Assembly: GCA_021234155.1 (NCBI GenBank)
Contig: JAJEKV010000072.1
Location: forward strand, 3,310,299-3,374,298
Source: Isoetes taiwanensis
Taxonomy: Eukaryota > Streptophyta > Lycopodiopsida > Isoetales > Isoetaceae
DNA length: 64,000 bases
Reading direction: 5' to 3'
This document shows positions 1 through 11,120 of the stretch, piece after piece (positions within the stretch are counted from its first letter, which is position 1; the number at the start of each line of letters is the position of its first letter). The notes below the pieces were generated by a model, which did not search any database, was not told the origin of the DNA, and worked only from the letters and a program-made list of their open reading frames with translations. A program made the position numbers and the translations under genes.

Positions 1-1641
1 AGGGCATTCACCATGATACAATTGCACCACCGCCACGAAGCACCCCTAACCTTCTGGTGGAGGAAGTGAGCTCCATGTCCACGCCCAAACCGAAGGCCAT
101 TGAGAACCCTGCTGCATAGACCACTTGCCGAAGGGGCAGAGTGTCATGAATAGCCAAACACCCAAGAATAAGACCGCACACAAAAGAAGAAGACACAACA
201 TGGGATGAACCTTCCAAACCGCACCACCACATCATCTTGAAGAACTATAGGTATGTGTAAGCGGAATACTCCTCGCCACTTGTTCCCGAATGATAGCCCC
301 TACCCCTCGCCCAAAAGTGAGCTCGAAAGAACTCCCACGAAACTAGTCGACCATCCCGATACCAATCCTCCAAGATGAGCACAAAGAGCTCCTCCAACGG
401 GCTGCAAGGTCCGGAAAGCATGCATAGTGGCGACCCAAGGGCAAGTGCGCAGGGGTAGAGGAACCCACAAGAAAGGAGAAGAGTGGTGATAAACCGAGGC
501 ATAATCTAATTGGAAGAGCATACGCACATGATCCCAAGCCCGCAACACCCCCGCGGAGAAAGGGGAGGCATGGGGGAAAGGCCGGACCATACAACAAAGT
601 GCCTGGGGCAACTCCACATGCGCGGCTTCCCAAATGCCACACAATGGCGAAGAGATCGCGAACAACAAGGCCGCACCAGGAGAAGATGCTCCATCTGCGG
701 GTAATGCTCCAAACAAACTTGAGACCAACACCTTACTATGCAGCGCCAAATCCGAATGGCCAAGCCCCTCATCCTCCTGGGTGGAGACACTTCCACCAAG
801 ACACCTTAACAACCGCCCCTTCATCATCCCGCCCCCAAACAAAATTTGAACAATCTTATCCAAAGCCACGATCTTACCCTCGGGAGCTAACATCGCAGAT
901 GTTTGTATACACATGAGTGCTACAAAGTACAAACTTGGCAATAGTGATCCTACACGCCATGGACAACTTGCTACCCTTCCACCAATTGAGGTGTTTTCGC
1001 AACCCCGCAAAAATCTCATCCCACACCCTCCCCATGGAAACATCCCCGCCAAAGGGAATACCCAACAGCTTAGTACACACATTACCTGGAAGCACCTTCC
1101 AAGGGAATAGAGCCAAGCAAGGGGAGGCTGAGTCACCGGGCCCATAATGCAGCATTTACCCCAATTCGAGAATAATGCCCGAGGCCAAGGAGAAAGTATC
1201 CAAAGAAACCCTTCAGATTCCGTAGAGATTACTCTCTTCGCCACCAAGAAGAGGAAGGTGTCATCTGGGCGAACGGTTAATAATCTGGCGGCTACCATCC
1301 TACATCCAAGCCCATCCACCACCCTCCTCCATGCGGCAAAAAAAACAATCGGAGACAATTGCCTCCGCCACAATCGTAAATAAAAACGGCGCCAAAGGGC
1401 ACCCCTAACGCACCCCTCTGCCTAATGAGAAACAGGCGGAGGGTTCACCCTGGCACACCACCATAGCCCGTGCTGACCTATGCAGCTTCGTGACTGTCTC
1501 TATAAAGCGTGGACCACACAATGCTAACATCATAGCAGACAAGAACTTCCAACAGACACTATCGTAAGCTTTGGCGAAGTCAAGCCTAAGATAAGCAATG
1601 CCTTGACCTGTTCTCTTGGCCCAATAAAGGCCCTCATACAC
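1..1641 (-). pseudogene. Decayed L1-type LINE ORF2 (reverse transcriptase part)
   Basis: This is a fragment of a non-LTR retrotransposon polymerase read on the minus strand in several frames. Near 1560-1600 the frame carries LDFAKAYDSVCWKFL, the finger/palm motif of plant L1 reverse transcriptases. A degenerate catalytic box (RPDDTFLFL, for QFADDTFLFL) lies at about 1260. KLLGIPFG and an ITIAKFVL block follow near 900-1080. The WGGG/EGLGHSDL thumb region and an AWDHV segment follow near 500-850. A stop (TAG, 1405-1407) replaces the conserved Gln of GVRQGCPL. The endonuclease and the 3' end are not in this copy: its 5' part stops near 1641 and its 3' end lies beyond the left edge. Frameshifts and stops are frequent, so it is dead. 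The 357-residue frame at 300-1373 is only partly LINE frame. Confidence 0.85.
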
Positions 1642-1793
1642 ACTGACCCCAAAATTTGGTCCACTGTTGTTTTTAAGTTGTACGGAAGTGTTGTTTTATG
1701 CCAAAAACAATACCAAAATGGCACCAAAAGTCCACGTGGTCCGTTTATCCGAATTTGCTAAGAAGTTACAGTTGACTTTTAGCAAAACATTCC

Positions 1794-1824
<31 letters not shown>

Positions 1825-2774
1825 GGTCAACGTGTCTTTTTTTTCACCATTGTTTTTAGCAACTTTTGTCAACATGTGTTTTTTATTTTTGTCACAGTTG
1901 TTTTTTGAAGAAGCCAACCGTTGTTTTTTTCAAAGTACACGCGTAGATTTACATATTACTACACGTGAAAGAAGTAAAAAAGACAGTTCTTTTTTTTTTT
2001 TCTATGTGTGTTGTTTTTCTTTCTCTACGTGTAGTTTTAAAAGTTGTCATTGTTCTCTTAGAAAAAGATCCATAGATTTAAAGAGATCCACATGTAGTGT
2101 TTAAAAATAATTGTTATTTTCAAACGTTGTTTTCCTCAATGTTATATGTAGCTATTATAAAGTAGACACGTTATTTTATTAAATTAGCTGTTGTTCGGAT
2201 GTTGTTTTTACAAGAAAATGAAAAAATAAAATATCCGTGGAATTGTTTTAAATTTACAAGAACAACACGTTGGTCCACACTTAGCATCTTCTAATCAATC
2301 AAATCTTGACACGTGGCACTCATTCTTTAAAAAAAAGGTGCACCACCTCTATGTTTTGTTTTTTGCTGTTTCTAAATTCAATCTTGATTTTTTTAAAACA
2401 TAAATATTACTAAAAGGAAAAGTACATCATTGTCCAAAATATGGAGCCTGAAGTTATGATTTGAATTCATTCCAAATTTACACTTAAATTTCCCTTGAAA
2501 TACAGATTATATTTCGCTTGGAAATTGAATTGCCCCAAGGTTTATTTCTAAACACTTAATATTCAATGGTCTAGCAAAGTTTAACCAGTGCATCTTATAT
2601 TATTTTTTTGATGTAGGCTGAACTGGAAACCATAATATGGAGCTCTGTTAAAACTCTGAACTTTTGTCGACCGATATATTTCTGTTTCCTCAAGCTTGAG
2701 TTGAGATACAATCACTTAAATTTTATGGTTACAAACTATATGCTGAATAGAAACTTTAAATGTTTATACTGTAG
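1642..2774. other. AT-rich non-coding stretch with oligo-T tracts
   Basis: No gene is visible. A run of 29 T lies at 1796-1824. The words TTGTTTTT and GTTGTTTT recur on the plus strand between about 1665 and 2360, mixed with ACGTGT-like words. Plus-strand ORFs here are low-complexity Phe/Ser translations of T tracts. Confidence 0.5.
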
Positions 2775-3043
2775 GTAGTGATGGAGCTTCGCAACATCTG
2801 CAACCACCCTTTCTTTAGTCAGTTTCATACTGAAGAGTCTCTATAACCATGAGTGCAAGATCTTGTTGTTTTGGAAATGTTTAACCGATTTGACTCACAG
2901 GCTGAAACATTACTACCCATGCGTTATTTGCCCACAACTGTGCGTCTCTGTGAAAAACTTAAATGCTAGACCGTATTCTGCCAAAATTAAGAGTCACAAA
3001 TCATCGGGTATTATCACACTATTTTTGTACACATCTTTTGTCT
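2775..3043 (+). pseudogene. SNF2 chromatin-remodelling ATPase fragment (SYD/BRM type)
   Basis: Two exon remnants of a SWI/SNF2 helicase C-terminal region are visible. The first follows a GTAG acceptor at 2771-2774 and reads VMELRNICNHPFFSQFHTEE before a stop; the family block is VMELRNICNHPYLSQLH. The second follows an acceptor ending at 2900 and reads AETLLPMRYLPTTVRLCEKL, the helicase linker where the family has LP-IVRLCGKLEMLDRLLPKL. It then shifts frame after a one-base deletion near 2963 and continues MLDRILPKLRVTNHRVL. The intron between the pieces shows this is a genomic fragment, not a processed copy. No upstream Walker motifs or downstream helicase motifs V/VI were found. The next element right is a LINE. 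SYD-type is preferred over other SNF2 classes because of the NICNHP and RLCGKLEMLD context; the exact paralogue is uncertain. Confidence 0.75.
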
Positions 3044-3104
3044 AATATATTTTCAGTGATTGCATCGGACTCATTGCTTTGTACTCTCCTACATTAACAT
3101 GAAC

Positions 3105-5072
3105 TTGCTGATCCTTAACTCCCAAACTCTAATGACATGGCAAGCGTTGAAAGGAATGTTATGAGTAGCATCCTAAGGTTGGAACTAAAAGTAGTTGTTT
3201 GTATTCGCAGACAAGAAGTTTTATCTGGAATTGGAAGCAATTATGAAGGAATTCATATGGCAGGGTTCCCATATGGTGGGTTGGCAACACTTAACATTAC
3301 CCAAAAAAAGAGGAGGTCTGGGGTGTAAAGACCTGTTCCTTCAGGCACAGGTTCTGGCAGCAAAATTGGTATGGAGGTCATTATTCTCCCCAACAAAGTC
3401 TCCTGCCCTTCTTTTAACAAAGTACTGGATTGAGGAAACCTCCCTAGTGGGCAGTTTATCTACCCCTCACCACATGCAAGATTCAGTATTTTACCAGCTG
3501 AACCCAAACCCAAGTACATCCATTATCATGAGAAGGATCATAAAGGCGTGGAATCGAGTGTCTGTATGCTTCGAGGCCTATCCAATAGAGGAAGTTACAG
3601 ATGATTTTGATTTTTTTTGGCACCAAGGTTTAGCAGATGAGGATGATGGGTGCCTGGCATTAAAACATCCGAGAAAATACAAAGAGTAGAAACTTAAAGG
3701 GCTACATACAGTTGGCAGTATGAGGAATGCTGATGGTTGGAAAACATGGAAATTTCTAACACTGTAATAGGAACATTTACAGGGCTCTGACTTGACATGA
3801 CAGGGGTGCAAGTGCTGAGATTAAAGAAAGCAACTGGGCTCTTGATGACAGGGGATATAATGTTGCTAAGATATACTCTCTCCTCCTAGACACTCAGGCG
3901 ACAAAGGTCTCCAATCAGTGGGGATGCCCAGAATCTGAAGTTATTGGTATCATTAAAAAAGGGTGGAAGCTGCAGTGTGCAAGGAAAATTATTTTTTTTA
4001 AGTGGCTTCTCCTCAATAAAAGCCTTAAAAAATGTCTATCGTGCAAAATTCAATGATCAGATTTCTGATAGATGTCCGTTAGGTTGTGGTCAAGCTGAAA
4101 CCTCGACTCATATCTTCATTTGCCCTTGGCTAACTCCCTTTTGGACCTGGATAAGTGCCCATACATATAGGCTTTACTCCAACCTGTGAGGCTGATCTTT
4201 TTGACTTTCTCAAACATGATTCTCCTTTTATGGGCACAGTGAGGACACTTTGCTTATGGACAATCTGGAAGCACAGAAACAATGTGGCCATCAATCAATC
4301 TCCAGCTGACCTGAATTTCTTAAAAAAAACTCTTCAATTAGAGTTGGTCGATACAGCCATGGCACACAGATTGATGAAGAGGTCCAATCATGACAAAAAC
4401 TGGGACTCATTGGGCTCCTTTCAAGGTTTCTTTTCTTTCTTCTCATCTCATCTCATCTTAACAACCTGTCTGATGTTGTTGACATATTATCTGGTTAAGA
4501 AGCATCTTGAGGGTGGGCATGCGAGGGAAGTCCCGGTAGGTATGATGGCCCTTGCTCACCAGGAGGTTCTTGAAGCCCTCCTTTGGGTCAAAAGAGGGAT
4601 CATCGGGGTTAAGACATTGAAAAGAATTTTGGAGGATGAAGACATCTGGCAGTTCAAATCTGAGTTTAAGCAATATTTCGAAGAAAGACTTGGCATCTGT
4701 GAAGCGGCGCGTGATTTATGGATAATTCATATCTTGGATTCTTCTTCATATGGGCCAGCGGAACTAGATCAGTTACTGTTTTGACATACAGGTCGTGCTT
4801 ATGCCATAATCACTTTGGATGGGGTCCTAGATTAGTGAGACAACAACTGAGTTTACAGATAAACCTTATAGTTCTCTGAGGCTTCTATAACTATAACTAT
4901 AGTTTTTTCTTCCTAAAGCACTTAACTGTGTTTGTTTATCGTTAATATTTCCTCCTTATGGAGTGTTAGGCCAATTTTGACTGTGTCATGGCCTTTATCT
5001 CAGAGATCTTCTCTGTTTTTTTTTGTATTACTATGTATTTTTGCATGTAATATAATACCACTGCCGTTTCTA

Positions 5073-5117
<45 letters not shown>
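3105..5117 (+). pseudogene. 5'-truncated L1-type LINE with poly(A) tail
   Basis: This is the 3' half of a LINE ORF2 followed by an A-rich tail of about 47 bases (5071-5117). Between 3195 and 3689 one frame reads ELEAIMKEFIWQG, then KKRGGLGCKDLFLQAQVL, then MRRIIKAWNRV. These are the thumb and connector blocks also present in the LINE at 37-40 kb. A zinc-binding RT domain follows with RCPLGCGQAETSTHIFICPW (about 4072-4131). The C-terminal TLCLWTIWKHRNN and SFQGFFSF segments lie at about 4240-4440. The endonuclease and catalytic RT core are missing, which is usual for 5' truncation during target-primed reverse transcription. From about 4485 the same frame runs on for some 100 residues that do not match the other LINE. 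No convincing target-site duplication was found. Confidence 0.85.
4485..4784 (+). other. In-frame C-terminal extension of the LINE, origin unknown
   Basis: After the LINE C-terminal block and a TCTCA microsatellite (about 4437-4457), the reading frame stays open to a TGA at 4782-4784. The segment is rich in charged and hydrophobic residues (for example HQEVLEALLWVKRGIIGVK and EFKQYFEERLGICEAARDLW) and looks like a folded helical protein rather than random translation. The corresponding place in the 37-40 kb LINE has only a short tail. I do not recognise the family. It may be host sequence carried along with the LINE. Confidence 0.4.
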
Positions 5118-5120
<3 letters not shown>

Positions 5121-6239
5121 ATCTTGTAGAAGAATTCTTCCAATGTTTCTTGTGATTTAGTAGCAGCTACTCTGATTCACTTATTTTCATGATTGTGAGT
5201 AAGGCAAGCATCATATATTGGGATTATTACTCGAAATTATTTTTGTAATCTTTGGCAGGAGAAAGCAACAACAGACTTCATATCTGCTACAAAATCTTCT
5301 TTTTCAAAAGGCTCAAGTTACTTATTCTGGTCCTTACTTTACCAAAACAAAAGGAGTTTTAATTCGGTTCAGAAATTGATTGGAAGCATACAATTTTGCC
5401 TTTGATCGAAGCATTCATTCATGTGTTTTTAAGCTTTTGTATATGGAGTAGGTTCTAACTATTCCATAATGCAGGTTCGCACTCTGATGTTATTTAAACA
5501 CAATGAGTAGTAGTAGTGGCAGAAGTGACGACCCATTGAGTTTGGTACTTTACTTTTGAATGTTGTAATGAGTCAATATATCTGCTACTGCTCTTGAATA
5601 TTCTTAATGTATGAACTGAGCTGCATTTGCAGAAAGAGATATACATTATAGTTCATAGTTTTGTTTAGCTGTAGTTAGAAGTATTATTTCTGGCTCACAT
5701 GTGAAGAAATCTACTACGCTTTGGAAAGTTCTCTTATCAAGAAGTTGCTATTTACAAAGGTTGGTCACAAATATAATGATGCATCGCATAAGTAAAAGCT
5801 TAGGCCACAAAATGCTGACGAAGCAAGCATTTTCCTCAGTTTGTGACTTCATGTTTGAAGTGGCTTGCAGCTACAACAGAGTTTCCTGTCATAGCAGGAC
5901 CTTTGTAGACCGTTTTTTGTCTGGTGTATTGGTTTTCTCAGCTGCAAATCATATTGCCTAACAGTTTTTATAGGAACATGATGAGGACTATTAGAGGGGT
6001 GCCTAAATGGACTTCAGGGTTTCAGGGTTTTGATTATCATTCCATGAGGGCAACCCGCTGTGCGATAGCAACTTGTTATGCTAGAATCTTGTGCTGTCAA
6101 GATTCTTCAATCAATTTTGTTGTTTAATTTGTATGTTGTATTAAATCTGAGTCTTATTACAAGCTGGAATATCAGGGTTCAAATCCCTGTTTTATATATA
6201 AACACGGCACGAGAATACTTTATAAACCATCGGATATAC
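5118..6239. other. Non-coding stretch, no gene recognised
   Basis: The short ORFs (5701-5961, 5924-6127) show no recognisable domain. At about 6174-6188 the sequence GGGTTCAAATCCC matches a Pol III B box (tRNA T-arm), but no A box or tRNA fold precedes it. A splice-acceptor-like string TTTGGCAG occurs near 5260 without a recognisable exon after it. Confidence 0.4.
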
Positions 6240-6565
6240 TGACCAATATTCTAACTATTGCATTAACTAATAAAATGCTGAATCATCTGACTAATAAGCT
6301 GACTAAGCGTTTGACTAATAAGCTGACTAAGTGTTTGACTATTAGTGTGATTAGTAAACTGACTAATTTTCTTATTCATCTGACTAATTATCTAACTAAT
6401 TTTTTGGCTAAAAAATTGACTATTTTCTGACAAATATTTGACTATATGTCTGACGAACAATCGTCAGATAAAACTCGTCAACAGGATCGTCAGGAATAAC
6501 AGTCTGGGCAGTTGTCTGTCTGATTAAGACTCTCTGACGATTTTTCTGACGTTTAGTAGTCATTC
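6240..6565 (+). repeat. Degenerate short tandem repeat, TGACTAAT type
   Basis: About twenty copies of CTGACTAA or close variants occur at spacings of roughly 10-14 bases from 6240 to 6430. They grade into CTGACGA and CGTCAG words up to about 6560. Copies in the core are nearly identical (CTGACTAATAAG and CTGACTAAGTGTT alternate). No ORF runs through the array. Confidence 0.75.
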
Positions 6566-6662
6566 CCTTATAGTGATGTTATAACTCTGGACAGAGGAAT
6601 TTTACTGGTGGGTATTGAATTTGGGAGCTCTTGTATGTGCAAAGCACGTTGCATTTGCAAAT

Positions 6663-6735
6663 AATGGTGGCCTATAGAAATTTAAAGAAACATTAGCAAC
6701 AATGGTGGCATGTAGAAATTTAAAGAAACACTAGA
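6663..6735 (+). repeat. 38-bp tandem duplication
   Basis: AATGGTGGC, then TAGAAATTTAAAGAAACA, occurs twice with a period of 38 bases (starts 6663 and 6701). It is non-coding. Confidence 0.8.
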
Positions 6736-6851
6736 AACCCAATAAGGATATTAACAAAAGATTAGAAATATACAAGGTCACGCACATTTTTAGCTCCCTT
6801 CAATCCCCGTCTGCAATAAAGAGCTCTCTTTGGCTACAGGAAGCTTGAATT

Positions 6852-7227
6852 CTAACAATTCTCAGGAAGACCAGAGGAGCTGAAGAACCAACCAAAACGG
6901 ACCTTCTTGTCTTCCATTTCTTTCCCTTTCCATAGCTGCATGAATTTCAAATGTAGGGAAGCTACTCTTTCTGGAATACCCCAGCCAAATCCAAAAGCCA
7001 CGACCGTGCCTCCTGTAGCTTTCATCAGATCGATTTTCCTTTGATATATATGTTGCTTCACATTCTATCTGGTATATTTGAAAGATACCAGTTCCTCTCT
7101 CTTCCAAAGTCTTCTCTATAGCCGTTTTTAGACCGAATCCTCCCATAAAGCTGTCATCAAGGATTTTGTGCATCTGGCAGCGGAAGCAAATCTGATGGGG
7201 TCCTGAAACCCTAAACTTAATAAACAC
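6852..7227 (-). other. Unidentified minus-strand coding-like segment
   Basis: Two overlapping minus-strand frames are open here. One (6862-7227) contains HQICFRCQMHKILDDSFMGG. The other (6852-7061) contains KATGGTVVAFGFGWGIPERV, which has the composition of real protein. Neither is recognised. The change of preferred frame midway suggests a broken exon. TTTTATTG and a T run follow to the right. Confidence 0.25.
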
Positions 7228-9417
7228 GATGGTTGCATGGCCTTGGGCTTTTATTGTAAGCCCTTAGATCTTTGACGATGGGTTGAAAAAAAAGGCACAA
7301 GCTGCATGGGAATAGTTGGCGCATTCTAGATATACTAATTAGTACATCTAATATAATAAGACCACTAAATCATATAAAAACTTTAGGAAAAAAAGTACAA
7401 AAATACGAAAGAAACCCCCTGTTATTGTGCTATATATCTAGTACTTAGTGCTGGCTACTAGTTTAGGTATTTGCATGGTTCCTAAATGATCATGCTTTTT
7501 TCCTCCATCATAGATGGCACTATTTTTTTTTTTTTTTTTGGTCATATAAGAAGATTGATATAAATGGAACATATACAAAATATACTATATTAGGCTTTTA
7601 CAGATGGTATATGGCATAATAATTATCTATCTATCTCCGTCGAGCTAGTGCAAGAAAAACTATGAACAACAACAAATTATTACAAGTTAGAACTTTTGTA
7701 ACGTTGGCAACATTTTGTTCATGCATTTAATTTCTAGGCTTTGTACAACTTTCACTAATTGAAAATCATATAAAACTACTTTTTTGTGACATATTGAGAG
7801 GAGTGTTTCCATATTTCCCCTTTAACACAAACTTTCCATGTTCAAACCAGCTACGATGTTGCAATTAATATTGAGCATGAGGACTTAGAAGCTACGTGCC
7901 CAAACATGCTGCATGTTCTATGAGAGTAATTATAAAATTATAAACTATAAGAAAATACATATATTCTTTAAGTCACATTGAATAAATCTCCCATATGCTG
8001 CGCAAGCTTATTGTTCTACCGAAGATCCAAAAGGCAATCTATATGATTGATGATAATCCCAACCAACTTATTGCCTTGTGTACACACAATAAGTGGAAGC
8101 TTAAAGGATTAGTTTTATGATTATGATTCAGAACAGACAATGTAGCAGGATCTGAGGATTGTATCCCACATGATATCCATGTGACTCAAGGAATAAGATT
8201 CTCATTGGAACTGTTGGAACTGGTTAAATGCATCCGACTAGTTCTACATGGCATGAAAAACGAATTGAATTTTTTATTATGATAGAAAAAAATGGCTGAA
8301 GCTGGAAAGATTTAACCACCAAATGTCAGGGAGGCCATGCCATTGCAATTATTTGGGTTGATATTGGAATGTTGCACACGACATGTGTATTGGCTTAAAA
8401 TTAAAGTACAAGCCAAATGAAATAAAAACTATAACATACATGGGTTGGCATTGAGTAGGCTCCCCATGTGGAGATGGGGCCGAGATCTACAAGTGGTCCA
8501 ACATGAAGAGACTTTGGTAATGGGAGCATGTTGTGACATCTTTAGCGGGGATCGAAAATGTGTTTTATGTCTTTGTTATCTATTTGGTATAACATATTCC
8601 CATAAAATGTCTAACAACTCGTTGCAAACATCTAGATGCGATCTCCTAGGTTTATGTTAATGATTTAGATTTCAGGATTGAGATAGTGATCGAGACAGCA
8701 GAGGTCCGACACTCTAACATATGTATAAGCGCAGGCCAAATGCCTAGAATTTGTTAACCACAGATACCACCAAACCAGGGCGGCATTTGCACATGCATTA
8801 TTCGTGTGGGGGGGCAAAATTTCATAATTGGATAGTTTTGGTGGTAAGATACCATAATTAGGGCTTACTTCCCATGGGGGCATCTTTACTTATCGGGAAA
8901 GCAGTATTGATTATTGTCATACCACCTTTGCCTGTGCTATTGACGTCTTCGACAGAGGTGTTAGTTTTATAGCAGAGCTTTGGATAGCATCGAATGAACA
9001 TTAAGTAGAAGTTTGTAGAGTTTTGAAAAGAATCAGCTAACGAATATATTAGGTAGAAACTGCTTGAAACATACAGTGAGGTGCTTGAAACACACATATT
9101 AGGAGGGGCACAGTGTTGAGGAGGTGAGAGAACCATGTGAAGGATGAGAGTGTGGTAGATTTTCAGTTATCAGCCAAGATAAGGTAGATTTACTGGCTTG
9201 CAGAGTTTCCCAGAGGCAGCGCCGCAAGAGGGGAGAGGCCATGGGGCCCAAAATAAGCATGGAGACAGATAAGCAAGGTAGAAGGAAAAGATGGGCACCC
9301 ATTTCTATGCCCCTTTCTCACTCTACCCACATTCTCTCTCCACTATAATGTAACATGCCTTAACAACGTTTATATACTTTACCTTAAAATGCAATTCAAT
9401 TCCTAATAAAATCCTCC
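7228..9417. other. Non-coding stretch upstream of the VAP4-like gene
   Basis: AT-rich sequence with a run of 18 T near 7523-7540. The short ORFs at 8445-8660, 8665-8883, 8858-9136 and 9099-9302 have no recognisable domain. No transposon ends were found. Confidence 0.4.
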
Positions 9418-9450
9418 CTTATATAATGCCCCTTTCTCTTCCCATTCCTT
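9418..9450 (+). promoter_or_regulatory. Probable core promoter of the VAP4-like gene
   Basis: TTATATAATG (TATA-box match) at about 9419-9428 is followed directly by a pyrimidine-rich run (CCCTTTCTCTTCCCATTCC), a common plant promoter arrangement. It lies about 390 bases before the ATG at 9816, leaving a plausible 5' leader. A weaker alternative is TTTATATAC at about 9369. Confidence 0.45.
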
Positions 9451-9815
9451 CCACCAAGCACAAGCACTGAATGAAGCACACATCCTCTAAGCTAGATCTC
9501 TCCGGCGCCCACATATTCCTCCTTGTCAAATCGCATTCAATCCTTTGCCCTTCCTTTTCTTACCTCCACTTCCCTTCCATTTGATTTCTGAAACCAACCC
9601 AGTCCTTTGCTAAGCGTTTTTCTCTTCCAATTCATGACCTTTCCATCCCATGCCCACCTTTAGGGCTTGAATTACATACCATTTCTGCAGCTTGCTTACC
9701 GGCATTATGTTGCAGTATGGTCCATGACTCTGTTCCTGAGATTTTCAGTCCCAGATTTGGTGGATTTTGCGGTATAAAGTCGAGCTGGTGTTTATGAGTT
9801 CGAAAATATTGGGTC

Positions 9816-11120
9816 ATGGCTGTTTTGGACAATGGATCAGAGGCTAGAATAGACGGAAGTGTATTTACAATGGGTTGTGCTCCTTGTCGCATCCCCTGGA
9901 GAAGCAGAGCCCCTTCAGATCAGCATTCTGGTAGCGTTTTATTGCAGCGGCAGCACGAGGAGTGGGGCAGTGCAGGAGATGTTCCAGTGTCTAAATCTAC
10001 ATATACCATTTCCAGGGTATTTCTCGTTAACAAGAGCCGTTTGAGATTCGATCCTGGAAGAAACCTTATATTCCTTTGTAAGTTCCGTCCTTTTCAGTGC
10101 TTAGCAAATTATATTTATTTTCTTTTCAACTGTTAGAGTAGTTTCCTAAGTCTGTTGGACGGCTGTGTACTGAGGCTTTGTATTCATCAGATGAACCTGG
10201 CAAGCAGGTCGCAAGTGCAGTGAAGATAAAAAATGTTAGCCGGTCCCCAGTGGCGTTTAAAGTAAGTGATTTCTGTGCCTAACCACTTGGCCAAAGGGCT
10301 GAATTGTAGTTCACATTTCTAGTTTTTGTGCATACTGCAATAAAGTCCTCATAAAGTGTTCGATTTTCAGTTTCAAACAACTGCACCTAAGAGCTGCTTC
10401 ATGTGTCCTCCAAATGGGGTTCTTCAACCAAACGAGGCAATAATTGCAAAAGGTGCTATTTAAGTTGCTGTAGTCTTGTGCATCATATGTTATGTCATGA
10501 AATTAATCTGTTTTGTAATTTGCAGTTGTCAAGTATGTAGAACAGCCTGAAGGTCCTCAACAGAAAAAGTTAAAAGATAAGTTCAGAATTGTGAGCTTGA
10601 AAGTGAAAGATGGAGTAGAGTATACCCCCGAACTGGTATAAACTTGTTTGCACTATTTTAGGATGTAAGCTTTAAGCAATGCTCAATACTGATCTGGCCT
10701 TTAATATTTAAGTTTGATGAGCAAAAGGAGTTTGTAGCTGTTGAACGGGTTCTGCGAGTTGTGTTCTTGGATCCGAAGCATGCTTCACCCGTAAGTTTTA
10801 TTCGTTTGAGAAGAATAACTTGAAAATTCGGTCTTGAATTCAGGTTGAAATGCTTGTTTAGGTTGAGTTAGAAAGACACAAGAAACGTCTGGCTGAAGCT
10901 GATGCAGCTCAGGAGGCCCGCAAAATACCACAAGAAGAGCAGAGCCCCAAAGCGGCAGTTCAAGGATTTGTTATTGATGAATGGGTAATGAAAATGCATC
11001 TATTTGACAGTACACTTAGTTCTGGGATTAGCTAGCTAAAATGTTGGTGCTGTGTTTTAGAAAGAACGACGGGAGAAATATTTGGCAAAACAACTGTCAG
11101 AAGGTGGTGAATCTCTCTAG
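9816..11120 (+). CDS. VAP4-like vesicle-associated membrane-contact protein, MSP domain
   Basis: Seven exons join without a break: 9816-10077, 10191-10261, 10371-10452, 10526-10635, 10713-10790, 10862-10984, 11061-11120. Together they give 786 bases including TAG, a protein of 261 residues. All introns are GT-AG and 72-113 bases long. The major sperm protein domain starts near residue 85 (RLRFDPGRNLIF, YEPGKQVASAVKIKN, VAFKFQTTAPKSCFM) and ends at VLRVVFLDP. A charged helix with RLAEADAAQEARK and the plant VAP4 tail VIDEWKERREKYLAKQ follow. Plant VAP proteins sit at ER contact sites, where the MSP domain binds FFAT-type peptides. The VAP4 class lacks the C-terminal transmembrane helix of VAP27, and none is visible here. 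The start ATG is supported by the VAP4-like leader (MAV..., CRIPW). This is the only intact cellular gene in the window. Confidence 0.93.

Noticed and set aside
300-1373. 357-codon minus-strand ORF as a real gene
   Set aside because: Only parts of it are LINE frame (RPDDTFLFL, EGLGHSDL); the LINE frame jumps to other frames in between. It is open by chance in GC-rich sequence.
1667-2104. 145-codon plus-strand ORF
   Set aside because: It translates oligo-T tracts into Phe runs; low complexity, no domain.
6174-6188. tRNA or SINE from GGGTTCAAATCCC
   Set aside because: No A box at the right distance and no cloverleaf; the same applies to the orphan B box near 52206.
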